Positions 38,501 through 51,273 of a stretch of DNA of 64,000 bases are shown piece after piece. The notes under the pieces were generated by a model. The model was not told where the DNA came from, did no database searches, and saw only the letters and a list, made by a program, of their open reading frames with translations. Every line of letters begins with the position of its first letter. Position 1 is the first letter of the stretch. The DNA lies in assembly GCF_000002995.4 (NCBI RefSeq), contig NW_025062475.1, positions 4,998,528 through 5,062,527 of the forward strand, written 5' to 3'. Both the position numbers and the translations under genes were made by a program. Origin of the DNA: Brugia malayi (Eukaryota > Nematoda > Chromadorea > Rhabditida > Onchocercidae).

Positions 38501-41007
38501 GGAGTGTAACTCTTTTTTTGAAAAAAAAAAAAAAAAAAAAGAGGAAAAGAGATGACTGTAATTTCGTGACCGTTGTTGATTTAATAATTTTTTTTTGTGA
38601 TAAATTTGTTTTGAATTTTGATGGATTGTACTAAAAACAATAATGAATTTTAATGTTTTTGATTGTTGATCTGTTCGATTTCTTCATGATTTCATTCGCT
38701 TATTTACTAATTCACTCGTTTTTTTCTCTCTCTTTAATTTATTTTAACCATTAGATATTAGCTTTTCATTACATTTAGCCGTTTTGTCATAATTGGAAAA
38801 AAAAATGATTAAAACAAACATAGCTTTTTGTCAAATTTGTAGCTATTAATCGACCAATCCCTTGCAAAAATGTATCTTAATTTCCGAGATATTGTTGTAC
38901 AGAATGTAGATTTCCTGATTCGATTCTGATTCCGGATTTTGAATTTAATATATTGGAATAAATTTTGATTCTGACAATGGCAAGGTTTTAATTAAGTCAA
39001 AAAATTTTTTGGAGCAAATCGTAGACGTCTTTTTCATTTTTTTTTTTTTTTTTCATTTCAACAACAGAAGAAAAAAGTAGACAATAGCTTGTAATTTGAG
39101 CTATTTAAATTTGAATTTTGGTGAAATAATCCGCTTTTCGTTTCTTCCTTTTTCCTTAAAGCGACAAGTTAAATCTGCTAAGGGTTCTAATCGATTCGGT
39201 TTTAAACTTTCTATTTTATCTATGTACTGCAGTGAATTACTCACATTTCATTCTTTTCTTCTATTCGCACAGTATTCTAAATATCTCTTTTGCTAGCATT
39301 TTATTAATCATAAGAAGAGAAAGTTAAAAATTTTACATTGAAGAGTGTTAATACAGATATATCTATGCAAATCATTTATACTTTCATTTTCCTTTTTTTT
39401 CTCCAACAAGGGTGGTTTATTATTCATTCATTTTTTATCGTATATCAGTATAAAATATAGCTATAAATAATGTTTCATTTATTTTAGCATATTTTTATAA
39501 ACTTTTTTTATTTCAATCATTTCACTCATTTATTTTTGCAATTTTTTATTATTAATTATGAATGAATGACATTTAAACCTATTAATATTGATACGGGATG
39601 ATAAATAGGATCAATTGTTTGTTTGCCATTGTCCAGAAATAAGCATTTCATTTTCAGCTTTCCTTCGTGAACTTTATCTAACTTTTTTCTGCTTTTTTTG
39701 TCTTTCAAACACTAAAATTAATATTTGTAATTAATTTGCCCTATTAATTATTGCTTTAATGTATCAAGTTAATCATCATATTAAATTATGTAATGTAACA
39801 TTTCTATTTATTTGTCATCAAAATTAATAATAATAATATATTGTTACCATTGATTTAATTAAAAGTTTTGCTAAATGGATTCAAATAGATTGGAATGGTT
39901 TTTTTTTTTTTTTTTGCATTTCTAATGTTTAAATATTTAATGTAATAGAACTTCTTTATATTGACGTTTAATATAATCGAAGTTTTTCTTTTTTTTGGTT
40001 GAGTCATTAAAAAGATAACTTGGTAATGTATGTTTGTTAATTCTTTTCTCTAACGCAGTTTCATCTTTTTCTTTTTTCATTTGAATTTAGCATGCATATA
40101 AAATATTATAATAGTATATTCTTTGCAGGAAAAAATAATTCTTTTTTATTCTAAATGAAAATCCGAAATTTTTTTAAGATTTCTTATGTCTTGAGCATTT
40201 TTTCAAAAAGGTTTAAAGGCAGAAGAAAAAAGGAATAAAAAAAGTGAATTTTATTTAAAAAAGAAAAAATGAATTGATTACAAATAGAATTCTTTTTCTT
40301 CATTCATACTACGAAATCTTTCACCGATAATTAGTTTTTTTCTCATTTAATATTCTCAAAAGGCCTTTTTCTTTTCATTATTACCAAATTGAATTTATTA
40401 ATACATTTAGATACAACATTCCTACAGTGTTAACAAGTATAGGTATTTATTTATTTAATAAACTAAAACAAAAATTGTAAACAGCACAGAAGTATTCAAA
40501 TAGCGCTTTAATAATTCTTTCATTTCATTAAAATTTGCATATATATGTATATATTTTATTTATATATTTTACTATTTCAAAGAAAGTGTGGTGATATATA
40601 TGTTGATTATATTTTAATGAATAACATCAATTCGTTTGTTTTCGTTTAATAAATTACAAAAGTTTGATATTATGGTAAGGAAATAGAATTGCTTATGTTT
40701 AATTTTTGTAAGGTATAATAGCTTTATTAGCAATAGGAATTGATAGTACTTTGATTTTCTGTTGACGAATAAAAACACTAAGAAAATTAAAAAGAGAAAA
40801 AAATTTTTGAAACATCAATTTATAAACATATATGTATATTCCGTTGTTTGAATTACTTTTGTTGAATCAAATTGATTTTTCGCTTGCTTTCATTTTATTT
40901 CACATTTTAGGCGACAAGAAAAATAATAGGAAGAAAAAGATGAGCAATTTATGTTGTCGTTTCTCTCTTATCGATCAGTCACTTTGAGGAGTTAAATTTT
41001 CCTCCTT

Positions 41008-41009
<2 letters not shown>

Positions 41010-41042
<33 letters not shown>
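41010..41042. repeat. (CT)n microsatellite
   Basis: About sixteen CT units in the long intergenic region between the PHF12-type gene and unc-119. Confidence 0.9.
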
Positions 41043-41046
<4 letters not shown>

Positions 41047-43224
41047 TCCTGTAAAGCAGTTTTGAAATTTAATGATGATAGAAAAAACAGACTTGTCACT
41101 TATTTTCATTTCTTTTTTTTCTTTTTTTTTGTTCCTGATTGTTTTCCCTAATAACTAAATGGTCATATTATTAATTAAAGAAATAACTCTCAACTCTGAT
41201 TTTACTTTTTATCATGGATAATGTTTAGCAAATATATGGTCTTTTACTCTGCTGATTAATTAATTCATCAGTTGTTAACTTCAGTTCAAAATTATCCGTT
41301 AGGTAAATTATACTTTGTAAGACAACAAAGCATTAATTTATTTTTAAAGTATAAATAATATTATTAAGTGTTTGTTACGATTTTTCCATTCTCTTTCAGC
41401 AATTGAAATTAAGAAAGACATGCATACTTGCCATGATAATTTGTATTTTGTTATTAATTGTCACCAATCGAAATTGAATGTAATTGTTGGAATTATATTA
41501 CAAGTAAGAAAAGGAGGAAAATAAGAATTAAGCTATCATTAAGCAATTAACTGCTTACGTATGGAATTTAGATTTGGCACTATTATTATTTTCACATAGT
41601 AACACATAAAAATAAGTCTAGGCCTAGGCACTCTCTTTCGTATTGATCTATCATCTATTCATTTTGTTTGTGACGAAAATGATAGTTTCTTTTTCTTCTC
41701 ATATTTATCCAGTAATTAAATATGTGTATGATGTTCGGTGTAATATTTTAATTACTTGTATAAAAAAAAAAAAAACTGAGAAAGAATTAAAAATATTTCA
41801 AATATCGATTAACTTTGTCTTTTATTTTCTTTCTTCTCATTGTATGACTGAAAAAGTAATCTAATTTATGGATGGTAAAAAGGAAAAAGAAGAGAAAAGG
41901 ATAGTATAATTGTTACAATTCGATCAAAAATTTTTAGACATGGAAAAGACTTATGGTTGTTTTGTGGAGTAAAATTTTGGATTGGTAAAAAGACAATATA
42001 ATTTAATAGTATTTTTTTTTATAAACAAATAGTAATTCCTTTTTTTTACTAAGTTAATTAAAGTTGTTAATTCGATATTTCTATATATTTTTAAATTGTG
42101 TTTTCCATTTATTTAAAAATTTTTAAATATTTTTAAATTCATCATATACAAATGAAAATAAGCACCTTCAAATACTTTTAAGAATTTGGTCTTTCTCTAT
42201 TCTTTTTTTAAAAAAATTTTATAACAAATTCAGAAATTCGAAACTTTAATCATTATCCCTTCTTTTTCTCGTTTTTGTTTTTTGTTTTCAATTTTTTGTT
42301 AAAAAGTAATCACAAACGTTTCAATAAATTCATAAGAATAATTGAGAATGAAAAGGAAAGAAAAAGAAAAAAGAGGAAATGAAAATATTGTTAAAATGCA
42401 TTATACAGTATTATCTATATTATACAAATAAAATCATAAAAATGAGATAATTAGTTATACCTCAGTAATATTTTTATAAAGAAAATATTTATGGAACGCG
42501 GTCTAAATAAAATTCAATGAAATACAAGGGAATTCTTTCCCTCTTTTTTCTCTCTTTCTTTATCTCTCTCTCCCTCTCTCTCTCTTATTTGATAATAAGT
42601 TATTTCTTGTCATCATGGAAACGAAAAATAATTCTTATATGTGAAAGAATTTATTCTTTCAAGTGCTGTATATTAATGTTGATATGGTTATATTATTATT
42701 ATTTCCTGTTTTACTAAATTTTGAATCAAATAATTATCTCTTTATGACATATATATAATAAGTAGTAATAATAACAAAGAAGAAGATAACAAAATTGTAT
42801 CAGTGAAATGAAAAAATTTTCCCCCTCTCTTTGGAAGGATAAATACTAATTAAGAAATTTCCATAATTGAATCCAAAAATATGATGAGAACGATTTTTCT
42901 CTGTATTGATAGTTCATCATTTAAATGGTATAATATAATTAGCTTCTTTTTTTTTTTCATACAAATTAATTATTATACGATACTGTCTAGCTTCTTTTTT
43001 TTTAGTCATAATTATCACTTAAGTGATATTTTTTATCAGTTTGTTGAGGAATAAGCTTGATTTTATATTTGAAAAGCATACTTTTTAAACTTATTACTTC
43101 ATTAATGTTGATTTTGTAGTGATAAAAATTTTATCACGAGTTAACTACTAACTATTTACATTTTTTGACTGTTCCATGTACATATATTTATGTAATTGAA
43201 GAAAGAGCAGCAGTCCTGGAGCGT

Positions 43225-45500
43225 ATGATATCAAAAATGCGTCGGTGTTCATCATCGACTTCAGCAGATAATCGAATACGTGAACCACTGACGGAAGCAG
43301 AACTACGAGCACGACCGATAATAACACCCGAAGACGTATTACGCCTTAATAAAATTACCGATGGTTCGTTTATTCTTATATTATTTTATTTGTATATTCT
43401 GTATTTAAAATGCTAGTTGAACTTAAATTTAAATATAAATATTTGTTGTTACTTTTTGTTGCTTTTTTTCTCTCTTCTATGTTTTTTTTTTTCTTTTAAT
43501 GAAGTTATAAATTATTGTAAAATTGTTAAAGGAATCAGAATAACCATCATTTTAATATTTTCATTATGTTGAGATAGTTGGCTATGATTATGATAATAAA
43601 AAGAATTTAAATAGAGGAAATATAATTTATTAAATTCATTCAAATGATTGAATATATTTATTTAATAGCTGAAAGTGATAAAAAAAAATTTTTTTTTAAT
43701 ATCTAAAATTCAATAGCAAAAAAGATAAATTAGCTGTAAAAAAAAAAAAAAAAAAAAAAAAAAATCAGTGATTGGATAGTTTTAATTGTTATTATTGTTA
43801 GTTCTTTTTTTCTTCCTCTCTCTCTTTCTGTTTCTTTTGTTTCCTTCTTTTAAAAACTAAACTCGGATTTGTCATTAATTTATATTATTTTTTCTTCGAC
43901 AGATTATTTATGTGAACCAGATGCGAATATTTATGATATCGAATTTACAAGGTTTAAAATTCGTGATTTAGACACTGATCAAATTCTATTCGAAATTGCT
44001 AAACCTACTTCTGGTAAATCTAATTTCCTCTTTCTTTTGTTTTTCTCACTTTTATCTCAATTAATAATTTAGATTCATTAACATATCATAAATATAAACA
44101 TTGTTTATTAAGGAAATATACGTTACTCATTTCATACCGTCACATTAGTGGATACACTGATATCTTTCATATTTCATGAATGAATGAATATTTATTTTAT
44201 TTTTCATTTCATTATTATTTTTTTAAAATAATTAAACATTTCTAGAAGAGCTTGACATTGATGATTTAAATTTGGAGAAACGTGATGATACGAGTGCTGC
44301 TCGTTTTGTTCGTTATCAGTTCACACCTGCATTTTTACTTCTTAAACATGTTGGTGCAACGTAAGTCACATTCCATATATAGAATTAGGTGATGTGTTAT
44401 GACGTCTGAGGGGCAATTTCAACAATTTTCAATTTTTTTCTTTAATTCTTTGTAACCGTAAATGATTAATGATTAACTTCAAAAAAAAATTTTATCCAAT
44501 GTTTGAATTCTTGAATTTTATTATAACTATAACGAATTATTTTATGCATAATAAATATGTTCTTATTTTTTTTGAATTCATTCCTTTTTGTCATTTTTTT
44601 TCTTATTTTGATGTCAAAGCATTAAAAGAAAAATCGGGTAAAATTTGAAAAAAACTCGTGAAATTGATTAATTTTTGTTATTAATCATAGTTTCTTGTTT
44701 TTTTATTTTTTTTTTTTTTTTTTTTTTGTTCTTTCAGGGTTGAATTCAATGTTGGTAGTAAGCCAGTGAATAAATTTCGTATGATTGAACGACATTTCTT
44801 CCGTGATCGTTTGTTAAAAAGTTTTGATTTCGAATTTGGCTTTTGCATTCCGAACAGTAGAAATACATGTGAACATATTTATGATTTTCCACAACTCTCT
44901 GAATCGTTGAGTTAGTGTTTTAATAAACGAAATATCTTTTCATAATATTATATTCTTTTATTTGTTTATTTATTAATTTATTGTTTTCATTACATTTCAT
45001 TTTTTTTTTTTTTTCATTTTTTCATTTTTTTGACTGAAATTTTACGTTAAAAAAAAAGCGAAAAACAGAATGTTTCTATAAACAATTTTTAAATTTGTGA
45101 ATTTTTGTGAAAAAAAAAATTTGAATAAACATAAACAATTTGTGAAGAATTACTTATTTTTTTTTAATTATTTAAAGTTTAGCGATATTGATTTTCGACA
45201 CTTTTTTCTGTTTTAATTTTTTTTCTTTTTATTCATTTTTTTTTTTATTTTAAGCAAATACAATTTGTGTTAATTTCTGAAGATTTTCATAAATCTTTAG
45301 TTGGAAGGCTAAACAGTGATTAATAGATGAAAAAAACGAGAAAAAATTTATCTAATTTGTTTGTGAAATTTATCCTTCCGCTTTTTTTCTATGGTAATCA
45401 ATTAAATACTTTAAGTGTTTTCTTTTAAAAAGAAATTATTTTAAATCACTGATTGCTTACTTTATACAATGCTTATATTTAATCTAAAGATTTTTATTTC

Positions 45501-45534
<34 letters not shown>

Positions 45535-46010
45535 AAGTTATTCAGAAGAGAGATAAAGAGGGTTAATCGGTGAGAAATTGTCTGATATAATTTAATATCA
45601 ATTAATATTTATCTGATATTTTGATTTAATAAGTTATAAAATTCACTCTCAGTTAAAATTATCAAAGATTGTTCATTCATTTCATATATCGTATTGTAAG
45701 TCACATTTTGATAACATTGCTTTCATTGCTTCTTTTAAATTGACATTAATTGATGCATTAACTTATCAACAAACATTTTTTTTTTATAATTTTTTCTCCA
45801 ACCTTTCTATATTAAAGAATTTATTCCTTCAATGATTAAGATTTTTGTTAATTGATATTTAAAGAATGAAATTTAATGCTAACTAATTCTTTTTCAGTAG
45901 ATGAGATGGTTTCAAATCCGTATGAAACACGTTCCGACAGTTTCTATTTTGTAGAAGATCGTCTAATAATGCACAACAAAGCAGATTACGCATATAATGG
46001 TGGTGACTAA
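43225..46010 (+). CDS. unc-119: UNC-119 lipid-binding chaperone
   Basis: Binds myristoylated cargo (for example transducin alpha, NPHP3, Src kinases) in a PDE6-delta-like beta sandwich for ciliary and neuronal delivery. Exons 43225-43363, 43903-44013, 44246-44360, 44738-44910 and 45898-46010 close in phase to 216 aa. Nearly every block is diagnostic: [109 protein letters not shown] and [10 protein letters not shown] at the end. The chosen start is the first ATG in the open frame, and it leaves a variable N-terminus as in other UNC-119 proteins. The loop after FEIAKP carries an acidic insert ([15 protein letters not shown]). A 1-kb intron precedes the last exon. Confidence 0.95.
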
Positions 46011-47558
46011 TTGTTACGACGTTACACTTCGGAATTTGTTTTTGTTTCTGTTTGTTCTCTTTTTTATCATTGATTTTTAATTGGTTTTTGTAATAATGAA
46101 TGTAATAATTTTCATTTCCTGCAACTATTGTATATTTTTGATTGGTTTAAAAAAAGAAAATTAAATATTGGGAAAAAATTTTTTCTATAAAAAGAGTATT
46201 CTGTTCGTACAACTGTTCGCTTTTATATCCCTGATTAATTTTAGTTTATAGCAGTTCCATGTGTGTAGCATAATAGCAGTGTTAGTTTCTCTTATAAAAC
46301 TTATCTGTCTTGAAACTTGTCTATCATATTTATACTGAATTTCAATTTCTATCTTTGATAGTTCAATGATAAAATTGTTACACTTCTTTAGAAAAGTTTA
46401 TTCTTTTACCGGAAATAAAATAATTACTGCTCGAAATTTTCGGGTAAATGTTCCAATGAAAAGTTAAGAAAAAAATAAAAAATTTGGTAGTTTTTTTCTC
46501 ATATCGTTTACGATTATAATTTTTCTACATTATTTCACGCCGTATTGCGTATTGATGATACTGTGCATAAATGTAAGATGCTTAATCAGTAACTTCTTGT
46601 TATCATTCATCATTATCAAATTCAGTGGTGAAGATGGTGAAGAGCAGAAGGAAAACTTTGGACAAAAATTTAACAAAAATTAATAGGAAAAGCTTATATT
46701 AGTTTGATCATATTTTTCCGGTTTTTTGAAATATAATGTATTATGAACGCAGTTTGGGTATTATATGTGATCAGATATTGTTATTCGAACAATGAGCTTT
46801 TTTCTTCTATCTCTGTCTCTCTCTCTCCTTCTATATCCTTCCGGTGACAAAATCAGTACTATTCCATTTCATTAATCCATTCCGATATTAACAAATGAAT
46901 TTCTCATGCTTGGCATTATTGCAGCTGGACATTAAACGGCAACTAGTTTTTTTTTTTCCATAACTGAACAATTCAGCATAAACTGTTCGGTAAAACTTGA
47001 ATGTTTACATAAACAAATGAATCACGAACAAGTATAATAGACGGAATTCTCATCACAGCACTCCATGTACCAACTTATCTTATTGTAATACTATTTGATC
47101 GTAACTGCTTATTTTATGATTCCTTGCGTATGTCTCACACCGCTGACCCGATGATACGAATAGCATCATTGGACAACAGCTTTATCTGAATAGTCAGATT
47201 TCAAGTTTGATCAAAACTTCCAGCTTTTTTCATTTAGCAGTAACTGACGAAAATAACGACTATGTTGATTATCAGTGTTGTGTAAAATAACCACACTGCC
47301 AGTAACTGTAACAATTTTTATCTCATGGGATCAACTTGTTCTTACATTTGCAAAATCTCCAACTATATTTCGGAGACAAACTTTCGAATAAAGCCCGGAA
47401 AGTTAACATTAGAAGTTTTCAGACATGATGTTTTACACGTCTCAAATAAAAAAAATGCCAAGCAAAAACACAAGATTTCCAAAACGAGACATTTTTTTTT
47501 TCCATTGTACAGACAATTTTCGAATAAATCATTGGACTAAATATCAACACCATGTGGC
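46011..47558. other. Intergenic region between convergent unc-119 and SIRT6 genes
   Basis: AATAAA at 46414-46419 could end the unc-119 transcript. The rest shows no supported gene. The plus-strand open frames at 47325-47838 overlap the SIRT6 last exon antisense and are shadows. Confidence 0.55.
46414..46419 (+). promoter_or_regulatory. Candidate poly(A) signal for unc-119
   Basis: AATAAA about 400 bases after the unc-119 stop codon. Confidence 0.4.
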
Positions 47559-49749
47559 TCATTCCTCCTTCTCCTTCTTCAGTTTCCGTCGCTTTCTGTT
47601 TTTTCTGAACCTCTCCAGCGGATGGATAGAAAGAGGTACAACAAAATTAGTATTAAATTTCTGCACAACACCAATATCCATTGTGGTCAACAACATTCGC
47701 ATCACATCATCCACACGAGCATTAATTATGAGATCGGCTTTCTCATCCTTAATTGGAGCAAACGTCAAATCATTTGTTCTGGAATATCAAGCAAAACAGA
47801 ATGTTAAAATCAATTCTAAAAAACCCAACTGCTACTAAGAAAAAATCACTCAATAGCACCTAGGAAACATGAAGTCATATGCCGTGTGAATGTGTGAATT
47901 ACGTGACTCTTCGGTAAGTGATTAGACTAGGTTAAATGATTAGAAAAAATACGACCATTCAATGAAATTTTGATAAATATTACATAAATGTAGTAATTTG
48001 CTAATATTTGTTTGAAAATTACATGTTTTGTTTTTGAAAGATTAATGATGACCATTTTACCACCATTTTTCTTGGCTAGAAGTGGTAGATCACCAGCAGG
48101 AGTTATTTGGAGTGTTGTACCCATGCAAATGCTGAGATCGGCATTTCTGTAATCACTAACTAATACCAACAATAGTAGCAATTCATCTACTGAATAAATT
48201 GATAGGGCTATTACTATAATCACAAAACTTTTCATGAGATATCGACCCATTTTGTACAATCAACTACTATTTGATGATGTACAGCACAGCACAATTTGAG
48301 GATTCTAGTAAAGACCTATAAGAACGAATCTAAACATAGATCATAATAAGGCCTCTGCTATGAAACCATTGCTGTTCTTTCCGCACAAGTAACACTTCAA
48401 AATACCTTGCGAATTCATTAGCTGCATAAAGATCTTCTTGTGGTAATGGATCTTCCCAGTCCAAACAAACGTCATGCAGCATTCCACGACAAGGCCGCCC
48501 GCTATTTGTACCTTCACATCGTTTCCCGGTAGGTTTTAAACCGATGCTTCCAGTTGGCGTAGTCCGATAATATCTTCTAGAACAAAATAATCATTAACCT
48601 TGTCCTGAAAACCGTCCAATATCCTTTCTTATTATACATCGCAGAAAGCAGACAACGAATAGACGAAAAAAGGCAGAAAATTTTTCTAAATCATCGATAG
48701 TATAATAGAGCAAATAATCTAGTGTTTTAAAAACTACAAACTCAAAAAATCCGATACAAAATTAAACTGATTCTGATGACAAAATGAAGTTTGGAATGAC
48801 GATGATTCTTATTACCTGCTACATCTGGAACATTTTTCCAGGAATACATTTCCATGAAGTTCAGCGATACGATTCAACGGATATCCTGAACGAATGTGCA
48901 AACCATCTACATTCTGGGTAATAACAAATCTGAAATATATGATATATAGATTCAATATATGATATATAGATTCACAGATTTTAAATGATCTTAACAGCAG
49001 AAAAGGAATATTTTTCTGCTAACTCTATGAATTTTTGACGTTCATAATAGTTTTCAGAAGTTGTGAAATGTTCATATAACATAAAATAGAGACAGAATGC
49101 AAATATCCACAGCTGACGTTCCTGCTTTTTCTTTTCTGCCTTTTTTTTTCGGCTGTAAATTTCAATTTTTCAAAGTCTTCTTTCTTATCCAAATTTCTCA
49201 CAAACAAAAATCCAAATAACTTACTTGACGATATTTCTGCTTTCCAGTGCGTTAATTCCGTAATGAGTATAAGTTGGAGAAGCTTCAACAAAACTAACTC
49301 CATCATCAACTGGTTCGTTCCGAGCTTCCAAAGTCCACAATCCTTTAGGACCGCGGAAATCTGGTATACCTGCTGTAGTACTGATACCAGCTCCTGTATG
49401 TAGCACACAACAACGACTTGCCAATAGTAACTCTGCAAGCTTGCCCACTTTTCGTTTCAGTTCATTATGATCATCGATAATCTAAATTCACATCATATAA
49501 AACTAAGAATCTAACAATTGGTAGTATAATTCAATTTCCGTCACTGACTACCATCGACGAAAACCCAAAAAAAAAAAAAAAAAAAATACTACAATTCAAA
49601 ACACTATTACGAATGAAGAGCAATTATTGGAACAGGAAGAAGATATTAATGAACTCGATTTCGCGAACTGTTGAAGTTGCAACCTCAGGCAATCCTAGAA
49701 CACCCTTATTGTCGTACGGCGACAAAGCTTTCGCATAGCTCATAGCCAT
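47559..49749 (-). CDS. SIRT6-class NAD-dependent deacylase
   Basis: Nuclear sirtuin. SIRT6 removes acetyl from histone H3 K9/K56 and long acyl chains, and acts in genome maintenance and metabolic gene repression. Minus-strand exons 49684-49749, 49225-49481, 48816-48929, 48406-48576, 48023-48146 and 47559-47747 close in phase to 306 aa. The N-terminus ([19 protein letters not shown]) matches SIRT6 almost residue for residue. NAD-binding core: [20 protein letters not shown], then ITQNVDGLH with the catalytic His in AELHGN. Zinc cysteines are in KCSRC and in the KRCEG...RPCRG segment. Also present are [26 protein letters not shown] and [16 protein letters not shown]. The tail is short and basic ([17 protein letters not shown]), a likely nuclear localisation signal replacing the longer vertebrate C-terminus. 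The last exon uses acceptor AATTAAG, not the stronger-looking TATTCCAG 28 bases upstream; only the former keeps the frame and matches the family. Two nearby ATGs (codons 1 and 3) could start. Confidence 0.93.
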
Positions 49750-51273
49750 TATACCACTCTTCAAAAGAAGTTTCACATGAAAGACATGTGCATCTCGTTA
49801 CCTTGATCAGTTAAAAAATGTTTGCATTACTTCCAGTGCAATTGAAATTTTCTTTTTAACCTATAAATAATACTACTATTGATAGCTACACATGAAAAGG
49901 ATGAATTTACTTATCTTTTACTGACCACTGATAACAATAACACAAAGCCATTATATTATGTTTCAAGTTTAGAGTTTGAAAGAGTAAAAACCGGAACCGA
50001 AGCTGTAACAACCATCATCGAAGGTTATGTATGACCTGCGAATGTGTGAGCCGTAAGCATTCAAACATACAAATGACTGCATGGAAAGTTTTAAACCACA
50101 AAAAATAGATGCAACAATTTCACATCGAGACATTCAAAATAATACAGACCAAGTCATTGGTGCGCAATGACATCCCGTCTGTGTTGGTTTTGTAGGCCAT
50201 TATCATTGTCACCCAGCGAAGGTTCCCAGTGGATCTTTTTTGTTCCAATCTCTGTGGATTTTCGTTGGTCGTGGTTTGTTAACTTTGAGACTGGAACTGT
50301 CTGATTATTACACTTTTATTGTTTGTTGCAGTTATGTCACGACTGGTCGGTGATTTAAGTGGATTGAAGTGGTGTTGATAAGAAAGGGTAGTTGCACACA
50401 TTTAGAAGGCGAGGAGTCAAAACATGACTATTGCGTACACTTAGAAAGCATCGAATAGATATTTACGCACGTTTAGAAAACTCGAAATAAATAGCTGCAC
50501 ACATCAGAAAGCAGGAAATGAATCCTTCCACACATCTGGAAAGAAAGGAACAGTCGCGCAGATTTAGAAAGCAAGAAATAAATAGTTGCACACGTTTGGA
50601 AAGGAAGGAATAATTGCACACATTTAGCGAACAAGAAATGTATAGTTGCACACATTTAAGAAGCAAGAAATAAGTAGCTGTGCATATTTAGAAAGCACGG
50701 GATAAATAGTTGTGCATATTTTGAAAGCAAGGAATAAATAGCTGTGCATATTTAGAAAGCAAGAAAAAATGTACACTTTTAGGAAGAAAGAAATAGGTAA
50801 GCGAAATGAATGTTAAGCTGGAAGGAAAATTTGAGAGAAGTAGGAACAAAAGAAAATTATGTAAGCCTTAATTTGAGCATTTTACAAAATGATTAAGCAG
50901 CAGTGGCAGTGATATGGGTATCAAAATAATTTGCTAATATGAAGCTGGGTATAACATATTCATCATTCGTATGCCTTGAATTGCAGATAATTTTTCATAT
51001 CGTTTTTTAATAGTTAATTTTTCCTTTTCTTTCCTTACTGCTAACTCACAAATGTTGGGAGAACTAATTATCTTTGGTCCAGTTTTTCTCACTCTTTAGT
51101 GTTTCGTAGAATTTCGGTTTGTTTTCTAAATCTGTTTTGTCAAACCTCCTTATTCTTGATTTAAGGGTAAGGAGGTTTTCTTTATCCAGAAAAGTTTAAT
51201 CCATCTATACATCATTTTCTTCGTTGATTTGTGTCATTCGATACGTGAAATATATATCCGTGAAACTGGCTAG
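49750..51273. other. Divergent intergenic region with a decayed tandem repeat
   Basis: Lies between the SIRT6 start (minus) and the duplicated-module gene (plus). It is less AT-rich than most non-coding parts. It contains a degenerate tandem repeat (50387-50790, listed separately). The minus-strand open frames over that repeat read Cys/Phe/Ser-rich and are artefacts of the repeat. Confidence 0.55.
50387..50790. repeat. Degenerate minisatellite, units of about 31-32 bases
   Basis: About twelve diverged units, each carrying GCACACATTTAGAAAGCAAG followed by AAATAAATAGTT-like sequence. Substitutions and small indels occur in every copy, so the array is old. The right end drifts to TGTGCATATTTAGAAAGC units. 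It sits in a promoter-proximal gap between divergent genes. Confidence 0.85.

Larger units (their letters stand above)
38037..43224. other. Long AT-rich intergenic region
   Basis: Five kb with no supported gene on either strand. AATAAA at 38495-38500, followed by an A-run at 38520-38541, is a plausible end of the PHF12-type transcript. A (CT)n microsatellite lies at 41010-41042 and a CT-rich tract at 42536-42587. The open frames (for example 39096-39296, 41643-41864, 42517-42717) are F/L/I/S-rich, with no family similarity. The upstream control of unc-119 probably lies here; an upstream unc-119 exon is possible. Confidence 0.55.

Noticed and set aside
47325..47838. Plus-strand open frames of 60-137 codons
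   Set aside because: They lie antisense to the last SIRT6 exon or read low-complexity 3' flank. No splice partners.
49025..49448. Minus-strand open frame of 137 codons
   Set aside because: Alternative frame of SIRT6 exon 2 running into the intron. The true frame carries the NAD-binding motifs.
50463..50666. Minus-strand open frames with repeated Cys/Phe/Leu
   Set aside because: Read-through of the degenerate 31-bp repeat on its non-coding strand.
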